Shown: positions 28,901 to 36,149, numbered from the stretch's first letter. The stretch is DNA of 64,000 nucleotides from Pseudomonadales bacterium (GCA_024234815.1 JACKNO010000001.1:558001-622000), one strand, 5' to 3'. The notes: a model not told the origin generated them from the sequence alone. Program-made: numbers and translations.

Positions 28901-29391
28901 TGCTCTGCCAGTCGTTGCTCCAGTGACTCCAGTTGCTTGCGGGGAACCACCTCGTCGCCGCTGTGGGCTGCTGGGACACGCTCGTCCTTCCACGCTGCTC
29001 CTGCCCGTGACGCGTTAGGAGCGTAGGTGCGGGTCAGCCAGTAGCAGATGTGGTGCAGCTCCTTCACCACCTGCAAGGCGTCGTACTGGCGTATGGGGCG
29101 CGGATTGTGAACTGCCTGATTGCCCACCTTCTGGATTACCCGGGCCTTTTGGAAAACAGCTTCAGGGAGCAGGTTCTGGAACGTCGGCTCATGCAGCAAT
29201 GCACCCAGGCTTCGGTCGTAGGGCATACGCAGGGCGTTGTCATGCCGGTATAGCCAGTGAACTACTGCCTCCAGTGTGAAACGGGCATGGAAGCAGGCGG
29301 CGCGGGGGTCGCCCATTATGTGACCTTCCGCCTGAGAGGCAGCCTCTGCTATAGACTTGAAATCGGAGGGCAGGAAGGCGAAGTTGCTCAT
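25999..29391 (-). CDS. hsdR: Type I restriction enzyme R subunit (HsdR)
   Basis: A 1130-residue motor and nuclease subunit. An N-terminal DUF4145-like helical domain occupies roughly residues 25-125, then a coiled-coil stretch. The restriction endonuclease domain near 200-330 has the PD-(D/E)xK-type signature DYVLWGDDGKPAGVVEAKK. The helicase domain has Walker A ATGTGKT at about 377-383 and the DEAH box at 474-477. A C-terminal EcoEI-R-like domain follows. The complex translocates DNA and cleaves when it stalls at unmethylated foreign DNA. HsdR follows hsdS by two bases, with the hsdM-hsdS-hsdR order typical of type IB. No frame break is seen, so it looks functional. Confidence 0.93.
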   Translation of the reverse strand: MSNFAFLPSDFKSIAEAASQAEGHIMGDPRAACFHARFTLEAVVHWLYRHDNALRMPYDRSLGALLHEPTFQNLLPEAVFQKARVIQKVGNQAVHNPRPIRQYDALQVVKELHHICYWLTRTYAPNASRAGAAWKDERVPAAHSGDEVVPRKQLESLEQRLAEQGEAALKHQQERDSLDEEVQALREKLAEVRAASEQQPDTHDYTEDDTRRYLIDVELHRAGWPLDQERDREYEVTGMPNAQGIGYADYVLWGDDGKPAGVVEAKKSTVDPVIGQQQAKLYADCLEAMHGQRPLIFYSNGYKTWLWDDKVYPPREVAGFYKKEEFARLITRRSQRQALDVAQVKDAIVERYYQKRAIGSIFEQFTQARRKALLVMATGTGKTRMAIALVDALQRAGWAKRVLFLADRVSLVNQATNAFKAHLPESSPVNLVTEKNTEGRVYVCTYPTMMGLIDETEGNAARFGVGHFDLVIIDEAHRSVYQKYGAIFRYFDSLLVGLTATPREQVDKNTYDLFDLEPGVPTDAYELETAVKDGFLVPPRVEQVDLKFPREGINYDDLTEDEKAQWEALDWGDNVDERGIPERVNSSALNNWLFNRDTVDKVLQYLMENGHKVEGGDRLAKTIIFARNHDHAQFIEKRFNHHYPKYAGHFARVIDNYAKYPQSLIDDFSQKEKEPHIAISVDMLDTGIDVPEVANLVFFKPVYSKIKFWQMIGRGTRLCPELYGPDEDKADFRVFDFCFNFDFFRENPEGIKTGDAAPLGARLFSARVQLLGHLQSTPELDPAFGLKAALATSLHGEVAAMNRENFIVRMHLQAVEHFQARAVWDQLTEQDRETLQSEVAGLPSEIENDDIESRLFDLTALRMQLAHVEGDTAIYESSRKRVVEIAMLLEDKTAIPAVKAQLEYLAALQETSFWEGIGLPELEDLRLRLRELVPFLDKKTRKIVYTNFQDEIMGVRPETVINMPKMTGAQYEKKVREYLNSHLDHLVVHRLRTNQPLTHTDLEGLESTLAEIGEDDGDTLLSGLLSRSGAPSLAYFIRSLVGMDRAAAQGVFSDFLADRSLTPPQIRFIELVIDQLTSRGVMEAAALYEPPFSNLHAGGPDAMFAGKENVVEGLFVALNSTVPRVLEDTA

Positions 29392-29393
29392 GG

Positions 29394-30581
29394 CTACAAC
29401 TCACCTCTGAAGGCGCGGGATTGTAAAGAGGCAAAGAGGGTGTCGAGTTCAATTAGGTGGGCGCGTAGGCGTGCCTTTTGCTGCTCGGCGGACTCGACAA
29501 AAGCGGCGAAGCCGTGTTGGAGGTCCAGAGGTGGATAGGGGAAATTTAACTTGTCGAGGACGCCCGTACTCATGTGCGTGAATGCACCGTCTGGCCCCGT
29601 TTTTAGTCTCCCTACCCGGCCCTTGCAGTAGTTCATTAGCGATACAAAATAAATCGGGAGAAGATCGGGTCCGAACCTAACTCGGATCAGGTTAGTGCTG
29701 ATTATGCTTGATTTGCAGCCCGAGTCGGCGACGCACATTTTTCCGACCGTACCGGCGCGCGAGATGATCACATCACCGTCTATCACTGAATACGCCTCAA
29801 GTTGCCGATACTTGGCTTCCGTGATCCACATTCTGAACGGCAAGGCCATACGACCTGACGGAGTGATGTTGTCCATGTTCCACACAGGCACACCGGAGTC
29901 TACTAGCTCGCTCTTCTTAAGGGCGCTACCAAATGGGCCGCACTTTGTCCCATCTCGCTTGTTGATGTAAAACTCGGATAAGGTTCTGACCGGGAACTCC
30001 ATCGGATTAGTAACCGGGTCCCCAAACGTATCGAGAAAGGTGGACAGCAGGAGGGTGTCGAGCTGGGCGAGGGACTCACGGCGCTTGGCCCGCAAGGCGT
30101 CTGCCGCATCCAGAATGCCCGCGATCCGCTTCTGTTCGGCGAGGGGTGGGAGGGGAATCGGTATTTCCCGTATTTTCTTAACTGAAAGGTGCTTTACTGT
30201 GACAAATGGCGTGGTGTCCTCAATGTCCTTTAGCGCCTTCGGCAGAAAACGTGATAGGTAGTGTCTGTCTAGTTTCTGGTCTACTGCACCTATTTTGCAG
30301 ACACGCTGGTTCAACAACGCTTTGCCACCATTCCATTTCGCTAGATTAAACTCACCGTCCATGCCAATCAGATAGTCACCGTCTGCAACGATGTATTTGT
30401 CGTCGAACTCACCTGAATAAAAAGTGTCTGAGTAGCCTCGAACGACGTCCCGGATGCGCACGAGTGGCAGCCCTTCACCCGAGTCATTAAATTTGGCGGA
30501 CTTGAACGCGAACCCTGAGACAATATCAACGAGTTCGCCCAAATCAACTAGGGGCATTTCAGCGATTGGGCACATGTTCAT
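29394..30581 (-). CDS. hsdS: Type I restriction-modification specificity subunit (HsdS)
   Basis: A 395-residue protein with the repeated half-site architecture of HsdS. TRD1 runs to about residue 130, then a helical spacer begins with IPLPPLAEQKRIAGILDAADALRAKR. TRD2 covers roughly 185-345, and the second spacer YPPLDLQHGFAAFVESAEQQKARL closes the chain. The two TRDs differ strongly from each other, so the target should be bipartite and asymmetric. Its ATG directly follows the hsdM stop codon with no gap. The lower GC content here is typical of the fast-evolving specificity gene. Confidence 0.92.
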   Translation of the reverse strand: MNMCPIAEMPLVDLGELVDIVSGFAFKSAKFNDSGEGLPLVRIRDVVRGYSDTFYSGEFDDKYIVADGDYLIGMDGEFNLAKWNGGKALLNQRVCKIGAVDQKLDRHYLSRFLPKALKDIEDTTPFVTVKHLSVKKIREIPIPLPPLAEQKRIAGILDAADALRAKRRESLAQLDTLLLSTFLDTFGDPVTNPMEFPVRTLSEFYINKRDGTKCGPFGSALKKSELVDSGVPVWNMDNITPSGRMALPFRMWITEAKYRQLEAYSVIDGDVIISRAGTVGKMCVADSGCKSSIISTNLIRVRFGPDLLPIYFVSLMNYCKGRVGRLKTGPDGAFTHMSTGVLDKLNFPYPPLDLQHGFAAFVESAEQQKARLRAHLIELDTLFASLQSRAFRGEL

Positions 30582-32066
30582 CTACCCCAACATCTCTTCC
30601 AACTCCTTACGTCCCTTCGCGATCTCCTCATCCAGTGCTGCCAGCCGATCCAGTATTACCTTGGGTGCGTCGTACTCCACCGCCTCGTATTCCACTTCCT
30701 TGTAGCGGTTGATGGAGAGGTCATAGTCGTTGCTGGCGATCTCATCTTTAGGAACCAGGAAGCTGCGGTCAGTATGTTTTCGTTCTACCTCTGCCTGCCG
30801 ATTATTCCAGCGGGCTAGGATGTCGGGTAGGTCACTCTTGTCTATCTGCGGGGTGCGCTTGTCGTCCAGTGAATAGCCGTCGGCCTGCATGTCATAGAAC
30901 CAAACGCTGTCCGTACCGCCGGAGTTAGTTTTGGTGAAGAGCAGGATGGCGGTGGATACCCCCGCGTAGGGTTTAAATACGCCGGACGGCATGGAGATGA
31001 TGGCGTCCAGCTTCTGGTCATCCACTAGTATCTTGCGCAGGGCTTTGTGCGCCTTGCTGGAACCGAACAGAACCCCGTCAGGCACAATCACCGCCGCTCG
31101 CCCGCCAGTCTGTAGCAGGCGTAGGAACAGGGCAAGGAAGAGCAGCTCGGTCTTCTTTGTCTTGACGATCTGCTGCAGGTCCTTGGCGGTGGATTCATAG
31201 TCGAGGTTGCCAGCGAAGGGGGGATTGGCGAGAATCAGGGAGTACTTCTCCGCGTCGTCATCGTCGGTTTGAGCCAGCGAGTCCTTGTAGCGGATGTCAG
31301 GGTTCTCCACACCGTGCAGCAGCATATTCATACTGCCAATGCGCAGCATTGTGCTGTCGAAGTCGTACCCGTGAAAGGTGCCGGAGTTAAAGCGCCGACG
31401 GGAGGCTTCGTTTTTGTATATCGCATCGCTGTGGTGGTTGCGTAGGTGCTCCGATGCCGCAATAAGGAAGCCCGCTGTACCGCAAGCCGGGTCGCAGATC
31501 ACATCCCTCGGCGTGGGGGCTGTCATGTCCACCATCAGCTTGATTATGTGGCGGGGGGTCCGGAACTGGCCGTTCTGGCCAGCCGAGGCGATCTTGCCCA
31601 GCATATACTCGTATAGATCGCCCTTGGTGTCGCTGTCAGACATATCAATGCTGTCCAGCTGGTCCACCACGTTCGCCAGCACCCGGGCGGTGGGCATCAT
31701 GAACAGGGCATCTTTCATGTGGTGGGAGTAAGTGGAGTCACCCTCGGCCTCATCACCCCCATTTTTACCGAGGCTTTTGATGAAGGGGAACACCTCGTCA
31801 CGGACCGTCTCGAACATCTTCTCTGGTGCTGCTTCCTTGAAGCGCGACCAGCGGATGCTGTCCTGCTCGCGGGTGAAGACCGGTTCCTCAATCGGCTTGC
31901 CGGTGCGGGCGGCCTTTGCCTCCCGGAGCGTGTGCAGCTCATCCAGCCGCTTGATAAACAACAGGTAGGTCAGCTGTTCGATCACCGATAGGGGGTTGGA
32001 GATACCGCCGGACCACATAGTGTCCCAGATGCGGTCCACCTTCGACTTGATTTCGCCCGTAATCAC
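30582..32066 (-). CDS. hsdM: Type I restriction-modification methyltransferase subunit (HsdM)
   Basis: A 494-residue N6-adenine methyltransferase. It has the SAM-binding segment DPACGTAGFLIAASE and the catalytic motif NPPF at about residues 281-284. The N-terminal helical domain (IWDTMWSGGISNPLSVIEQLTYLLFIKRLDEL) and the C-terminal helices match type I M subunits. Together with HsdS it methylates the recognition sequence and protects the host. It is the first gene of the operon. The promoter lies in the 280 bases shared with the divergent GIY-YIG gene, where a perfect 14-base palindrome is found. Confidence 0.94.
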   Translation of the reverse strand: MITGEIKSKVDRIWDTMWSGGISNPLSVIEQLTYLLFIKRLDELHTLREAKAARTGKPIEEPVFTREQDSIRWSRFKEAAPEKMFETVRDEVFPFIKSLGKNGGDEAEGDSTYSHHMKDALFMMPTARVLANVVDQLDSIDMSDSDTKGDLYEYMLGKIASAGQNGQFRTPRHIIKLMVDMTAPTPRDVICDPACGTAGFLIAASEHLRNHHSDAIYKNEASRRRFNSGTFHGYDFDSTMLRIGSMNMLLHGVENPDIRYKDSLAQTDDDDAEKYSLILANPPFAGNLDYESTAKDLQQIVKTKKTELLFLALFLRLLQTGGRAAVIVPDGVLFGSSKAHKALRKILVDDQKLDAIISMPSGVFKPYAGVSTAILLFTKTNSGGTDSVWFYDMQADGYSLDDKRTPQIDKSDLPDILARWNNRQAEVERKHTDRSFLVPKDEIASNDYDLSINRYKEVEYEAVEYDAPKVILDRLAALDEEIAKGRKELEEMLG

Positions 32067-32233
32067 AAAGACTCCCTTCTACGTGTTATGCCCCGGGGTG
32101 GCCCTCCCGGAATGTTGGTTTCCGGTCCTGTCAGTCTGCCTCAGGGGGTATTATTGGGGGCATCCGTAGTGCCCGCGTGGGAAAAGTTACCACAAATCAG
32201 GAGGTTGTGTCCGGCTGAAGGTCGTAGTGTCGA

Positions 32234-32247
32234 TGAACTTAAGTTCA
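32234..32247. promoter_or_regulatory. Palindrome TGAACTTAAGTTCA, possible operator
   Basis: A perfect 14-base palindrome in the intergenic region between hsdM (start 32066) and the GIY-YIG gene (start 32349). A second copy of its 12-base core follows that gene at 32798-32809. Perfect dyads of this size are typical binding sites of small dimeric regulators. No candidate regulator gene can be named, so operator function is inference. Confidence 0.5.
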
Positions 32248-32348
32248 ACGACTCCTCCACTGCAGGATTGGTAGATATCCAATTTTGTAACAGCTGACAA
32301 TTGGGTATCATCCTGAATGGTCACACCTTTGATAATAATGAAGGCCGC

Positions 32349-32753
32349 ATGCCGCAAAGCGAGTTACGCCTGATAAAGAACGCGCTGGAATACCTGCCCA
32401 AGTCAGAGATTAAGCAGGTTCCCCGACAGACCCGTGGTATCTACGTGTTGTACCGCCAGCGCAGGCCGCTGAACGGCCAGAGAAAGCGTTTTGACGTGGT
32501 CTATGTGGGGTTGGCGCGCGGAGGTATAGCTGGTCGCGTGCGGTCACACATTCGAACTAAGGGCGACATGTTCACCCATTTCTCCTTCTTCGAGGTCTGG
32601 AACAATATCAGTGATGCTGAGATTGTGGAGTTAGAGGGTCTGTTTCGGCATCTCTACCGCTTCGATGCTAACGCCAACAAGTTGAACAAGGCCAAGGGTT
32701 ACAAATTGCTGGGCAATGTCAGGCGTCGTACGGAGAGTGGTGAGTGGCTGTAA
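32349..32753 (+). CDS. GIY-YIG nuclease-like protein, divergent from the type I RM operon
   Basis: A 134-residue protein carrying a compact GIY-YIG domain. The first strand reads GIYVLYRQ (residues 30-37), the second VVYVGLAR (50-57), then GRVRSH with the expected Arg63. A Glu in EIVELEGLFRH (91-101) and an Asn near 110 could complete the site. GIY-YIG proteins cut DNA in repair, restriction and mobile elements, but small stand-alone members are mostly uncharacterised. The frame is open from a TTG at 32301, yet GAAGG precedes the ATG at 32349, and the residues before it look non-conserved. Two copies of a palindrome flank the gene. Confidence 0.75.
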   Translation: MPQSELRLIKNALEYLPKSEIKQVPRQTRGIYVLYRQRRPLNGQRKRFDVVYVGLARGGIAGRVRSHIRTKGDMFTHFSFFEVWNNISDAEIVELEGLFRHLYRFDANANKLNKAKGYKLLGNVRRRTESGEWL

Positions 32754-33114
32754 ATTCAATCACTGAACCGCGCCGCTTCCAGGATTGCGCCACCATTGAA
32801 CTTAAGTTCGCTTCGCAGGGAGATGACACGGTTCAAGAGTGGCAAATCCCAATCCAGTGAAATAGGGTATATCAATAAAAGCAGGCAGCAAAATCACTGA
32901 ACCCGTGGCACTTCAGGTACGGATCATGGGCGCTATGCATACAAATTTGGGCGACATTCCCCAATGAAAGGAAAAATCGTACATAAAATGGCCATAATTG
33001 ACAGCAGGGGACTAATAATCCCCGTGTACAAACAATAAAAACTATAATATACAGTTAGTTATGATTTTAAATGTGTGTCGAGACGCATTTGTGGCGCAGT
33101 GGCCAATTGGCTTT
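32754..33114. other. AT-rich non-coding region with short repeats
   Basis: No convincing gene is seen in these 361 bases. They contain the second palindrome copy (32798-32809), a direct repeat AATCACTGAACC at 32758-32769 and 32892-32903, a small GGGGA/TCCCC hairpin near 33010 and a GCCAATTGGC palindrome near 33100. Base composition is much richer in A+T than the core genome, fitting acquired DNA. Confidence 0.5.
32798..32809. repeat. Second copy of the GAACTTAAGTTC palindrome
   Basis: A perfect 12-base palindrome equal to the core of the one at 32234-32247. The pair brackets the GIY-YIG gene, 45 bases after its stop codon. The flanks differ, so this is not one large duplicated segment. It could be a second operator, a recognition site for the nuclease, or chance. 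Confidence 0.45.
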
Positions 33115-33978
33115 CTAGTTATTTGCCTGGGGCGGCGGGATCGGAGCCGGAGCGGGGTCCGTTGAGGTATCTACTGGATCGCTTTCCTTTCCTGCCGGTG
33201 ATTCAGGGTCTGAGAGCCACTGCATAGCTGCTTGAACTTGGGGGATTGCGGAGAGCTTGTCTTTGAGGGGGTCTTCTACAATTAGCTCTGCGATGAAAAG
33301 CACACCAGCCAGCACCCAGCCCCCGGCGGCGACAGCCGTCTTCCATCTTGCATTTCTACGCTGTAAGTTTAACTTAGGTCTGACAGTATCAGTTTTAGCA
33401 CTTATTGCGGCGACCTTCTGATAACTGTCCAGGCATGAGTTGAAGTAGTCTTCGCGACCGCGCATCACGCCCTGATTTCCCAAAAACTGCTGAACTTCAG
33501 CTAACTGTTTAGCGCATTCAACGTAGTCGGGCCAGACATCAGTAACAAGGCTCTTTCTGTAGTCATACTCGAAAGTACGTATGATCTCCAGCTTGCGAAT
33601 TATTCCTAATTCGACCGCGTCAAAAGAGGCCCGTTTACAATGGCGGAATGCCTTTTTAAGCTCTTCGCCCTGTTTTTCAGCATCCGCACCACGTTCAAGG
33701 GCTTTTACAAGGTGATGACCGCAGTACCTAAGCTCGTTGATTGAGGGGACGGAGAGGTCATCACCGTTAGATTCTAGTTCGACGTTCTTTATAAACTGCT
33801 CAGCTTGTTTGAAGGCCTCTAGTACCTTTCGGTATAGATGCATATTTTCATCTAAGATGAAGGTGTCTTGCGAATCAGCCTCTGGCAGATCATCTGCAGA
33901 GTGGTCATCCGGGCAGGGTGTTGTGTCTGGGATGTCAACTTCGGGAGCAAAGAAATCGCGCAGCTTTTTGAAGAACAT
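33115..33978 (-). CDS. Uncharacterised single-pass membrane protein with helical N-terminal domain
   Basis: I do not recognise this 287-residue protein. The N-terminal 45 residues are acidic and probably disordered. A long helical region covers about 45-200. It contains RYCGHH (Arg84, His89) and HCKRASFDAVE (113-123), an arrangement reminiscent of HEPN domains with their Rx4-6H motif; this is only a resemblance. One TM helix lies at 213-234, and a Pro-rich tail follows. A helical domain tethered to the membrane is a frequent build for defence effectors that act at the envelope. The gene sits between the RM system and tRNA-Phe in AT-rich DNA. Confidence that it is a real gene is high; its function is unknown. 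Confidence 0.7.
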   Translation of the reverse strand: MFFKKLRDFFAPEVDIPDTTPCPDDHSADDLPEADSQDTFILDENMHLYRKVLEAFKQAEQFIKNVELESNGDDLSVPSINELRYCGHHLVKALERGADAEKQGEELKKAFRHCKRASFDAVELGIIRKLEIIRTFEYDYRKSLVTDVWPDYVECAKQLAEVQQFLGNQGVMRGREDYFNSCLDSYQKVAAISAKTDTVRPKLNLQRRNARWKTAVAAGGWVLAGVLFIAELIVEDPLKDKLSAIPQVQAAMQWLSDPESPAGKESDPVDTSTDPAPAPIPPPQANN

Positions 33979-34017
33979 GCCTAGCCTGCGCGAAATCTAG
34001 TAAGTGCAGCGTACGGC

Positions 34018-34203
34018 TTAGCCGAACTGGTGCCGTAGGACGGACTCTTTTCGCTTTTTAGTCTGAGTCTCAGAAGCGTATTTCCCGCGTTGCAAGTTGA
34101 CATTACCCCTTGAATAGCGGGCAACATGAGCTCTTGCGCGAGTTTCTTCACGCTCAGACCGGGTGCTAGATTTAGAGAATAGAGAGATAATTAGCTTCTT
34201 CAC
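34018..34203 (-). CDS. Possible small basic protein (low confidence)
   Basis: A 61-codon frame starting with GTG, ending 39 bases before the gene for the membrane protein on the same strand. The product is very rich in Arg, Lys and Ser (for example SEREETRARAHVARYSRGN). There is no clear ribosome-binding site and no similarity I can name. It might be a short leader gene co-transcribed with the next, or a chance frame. Confidence 0.25.
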   Translation of the reverse strand: MKKLIISLFSKSSTRSEREETRARAHVARYSRGNVNLQRGKYASETQTKKRKESVLRHQFG

Positions 34204-34544
34204 ATTTGAACGTCAGGGATTAACCGGCTGACATCACTCCTTTGCAAATTGATTGACTGTGTTGTTAATGGGAAGAAAGAATGCCCGCTTGCTCGTCGCA
34301 AAACTCGGGCGGCACATTCTAACCATCCTTTACTTATTATCAACCACTTCCTGCCAATTTTCGCAGCAGAGCGTCTCAATCCTGTTGGCCCCTGTCAAGA
34401 TACTTTGTAATTAGTTACGCACTAAATTTGGTAATGAGATAGTTCATTAGTTGCAATCTAGTGTGACAGGAGAGTGACAAACTAGAGGCTTCCTGATTGA
34501 GGATGAGCGGAAAGTCTCGTAACGCACTGTTTTATATAAAATTA
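34204..34544. other. AT-rich region next to tRNA-Phe
   Basis: About 340 bases between the small frame and the 3' end of the tRNA gene. I see no gene in them. The sequence is AT-rich, with stretches such as ACTAAATTTGGTAATGAGATAG-like runs. This is where the inner junction of an element inserted at the tRNA 3' end would be expected, but no integrase or recognisable attachment core beyond the tRNA itself is present. Confidence 0.4.
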
Positions 34545-34620
34545 TGGTGCCCGGAGACAGAATCGAACTGCCGACACGGGGATTTTCAATCCCCTGCTCT
34601 ACCGACTGAGCTATCCGGGC
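34545..34620 (-). tRNA. tRNA-Phe (anticodon GAA)
   Basis: A 76-base cloverleaf read on the minus strand. The acceptor stem pairs GCCCGGA with TCCGGGC, and CCA is encoded. The D-arm has GCTC/GAGC, the anticodon stem GGGGA/TCCCC, and the anticodon GAA is at 34587-34585. The T-arm carries GTTCGATTC. It follows yggX on the same strand, and its 3' end points into the accessory block. Bases 34551-34564 recur at 23172-23185. Confidence 0.97.
34551..34564. repeat. tRNA-Phe segment repeated at 23172, putative attR
   Basis: CCGGAGACAGAATC within the acceptor/T-arm part of tRNA-Phe, identical to 23172-23185 and in direct orientation. The distance between copies is 11.38 kb. It would be the tRNA-side attachment core if the block between them was integrated. 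Confidence 0.5.
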
Positions 34621-34711
34621 GTATTCGCAGATTGCGAGAGGCGCGTATTAAACCCGCAGAGGCCTTTTGAGTCAAGGACCCGGGGGCTGGGTATCTTTCC
34701 TGGATGCCCCG

Positions 34712-34984
34712 CTACTGCGCCGGCGGCACATAGCCCTCGGCCTTGTCGTACTCCTCGCCGGCGAAGAACTTGTCCATCTCCTGCTGCAGGTATTTGCGCG
34801 CCTCGGGGTCGGCGAGGCTCAGGTGCTTTTCGTTTATCAGCATGGTCTGGTGCGCCTGCCAGTCCTGCCACGCCTGTTTCGAGACGGACTCGAAGATCTC
34901 CTGCCCCTTGGGGCCCGGATAGGGCGGCGCCGCGAGGCCTTCCATTTCTTGCTGGAACTTCTTGCAGAATACGGTGCGGGACAT
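34712..34984 (-). CDS. yggX: Probable Fe(2+)-trafficking protein YggX
   Basis: A 90-residue protein matching YggX throughout: MSRTVFCKKFQQEMEGL at the start with the conserved Cys7, WQHKQ-like WQAHQTMLINEKHL in the middle and EGYVPP near the end. It protects iron-sulfur clusters from oxidative damage in enterobacteria. The gene follows mutY by 21 bases; MutY itself holds a [4Fe-4S] cluster, and this pairing is common in gammaproteobacteria. Four upstream codons (from 34996) are open, but the MSRT start is the family start. Confidence 0.95.
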   Translation of the reverse strand: MSRTVFCKKFQQEMEGLAAPPYPGPKGQEIFESVSKQAWQDWQAHQTMLINEKHLSLADPEARKYLQQEMDKFFAGEEYDKAEGYVPPAQ

Positions 34985-35005
34985 GGTTTGCTCCATCAGT
35001 TGTTG

Positions 35006-36058
35006 TCAGGCCAGTCGGGCCAGGAGACTGGCGACCGGGGCCGCGAGGCCTACAGCGGCGGGTTGCCGCCTGTTATACCAGAGCTGGTCGGGGGCTTCCA
35101 TTACGGCGGTCGGGGTCATGGGCAGGGTCAGCCGCAGCGGGCGGATATCCAGGTGATAGTGGCTGAAGGTGTGGCGGAACTCCGGCCATGCCTCAATTGA
35201 TGCGGGAGGCACGCCCCAGCGGTCGATGCACCAGGCGGCGGCCAGGGAGTCGTCGGCCAATTCGGGGAAGCACCACAGGCCGCCCCAGATGCCGGAGCCT
35301 GGCCTGCGCTCCAGCCAGACATCGCCATTGCTCGCGCTGGCCATGATGAAAGTCGTGGTTTTCACCGGCAGAACCTTGCGCGGCTTTTTTCCCGGGAAAT
35401 CGCTTTGCCGTCCCAGGGCCAGCGCTTCGCAGTCCGCGGCCAGTGGGCAGCGCTCGCAGGCGGGGGCGCCGCGGGTACACAGGGTGGCGCCCAGGTCCAT
35501 CATGGCCTGGGTGTAGTCCGCGCTGCGCCGGGCGGGCGTGTAGTCTTCCGCAATCTGCCACAGGCGATCGTGCACCGCGCCCTGGCCCGGCCAGCCGGGC
35601 ACCGCCCGGTAGCGGGCCAGCACACGTTTTACGTTGCCGTCGAGAATGACAGCGCGGCGGCCGAAGGCAATGCTGACGATCGCGCCAGCGGTTGAGCGGC
35701 CGATGCCCGGCAGCTCGCACAGCCCCTTCACAGTGTCCGGAAACTCGCCGCCCAATTCATCGCACACCCGGCGAGCGGCGCGGTGCAGGTTGCGTCCGCG
35801 AGCGTAGTAGCCAAGCCCTGTCCACAGGTGCAGTACCTCGTCCTCGCTGGCGGCGGCCAGGTCCCGCACCGTGGGCAGGGCCTGCATAAAGCGCTCAAAG
35901 TATGGGATCACGGTTTTCACCTGGGTTTGCTGCAGCATGATCTCCGACACCCAGACCCGGTAGGGGCTGGTATCGGCCTGCCACGGCAGGTCCTTGCGGC
36001 CATGCCGGTCAAACCAGCGCAGTACGCGATGAGAGAATCCGGTTTGGATGGTGGTCAT
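35006..36058 (-). CDS. mutY: A/G-specific adenine glycosylase MutY
   Basis: A 350-residue base-excision repair enzyme that removes adenine mispaired with 8-oxoguanine. The helix-hairpin-helix segment reads LPGIGRSTAGAIVSIAFG, followed by the catalytic Asp in ILDGNVKRVLAR. The [4Fe-4S] ligands form CTRGAPACERCPLAADC, with the expected Cys-x6-Cys-x2-Cys-x5-Cys spacing. A C-terminal NUDIX-like domain recognises the oxidised base. The start at 36058 (MTTIQTGFSHRVL) is preferred over 36115 because the upstream residues lack conservation. It is divergent from hisB and leads the mutY-yggX pair. Confidence 0.95.
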   Translation of the reverse strand: MTTIQTGFSHRVLRWFDRHGRKDLPWQADTSPYRVWVSEIMLQQTQVKTVIPYFERFMQALPTVRDLAAASEDEVLHLWTGLGYYARGRNLHRAARRVCDELGGEFPDTVKGLCELPGIGRSTAGAIVSIAFGRRAVILDGNVKRVLARYRAVPGWPGQGAVHDRLWQIAEDYTPARRSADYTQAMMDLGATLCTRGAPACERCPLAADCEALALGRQSDFPGKKPRKVLPVKTTTFIMASASNGDVWLERRPGSGIWGGLWCFPELADDSLAAAWCIDRWGVPPASIEAWPEFRHTFSHYHLDIRPLRLTLPMTPTAVMEAPDQLWYNRRQPAAVGLAAPVASLLARLA

Positions 36059-36143
36059 AACGGGGCAATCGGGGCTGCTGATCAGCCGAACAGGGTAATG
36101 TTGAAAGGGCCACACCGCCAGTGAATTAAAGCGCGCGTTCTTC

Positions 36144-36149
36144 TATAAT
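36144..36149 (+). promoter_or_regulatory. Putative -10 element of the his operon
   Basis: TATAAT lies 42 bases before the hisB start and reads in the right direction. The region 17 bases upstream of it has no good -35 hexamer, so only the -10 is offered. No his attenuator (a leader peptide rich in His codons) is visible. Confidence 0.45.
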
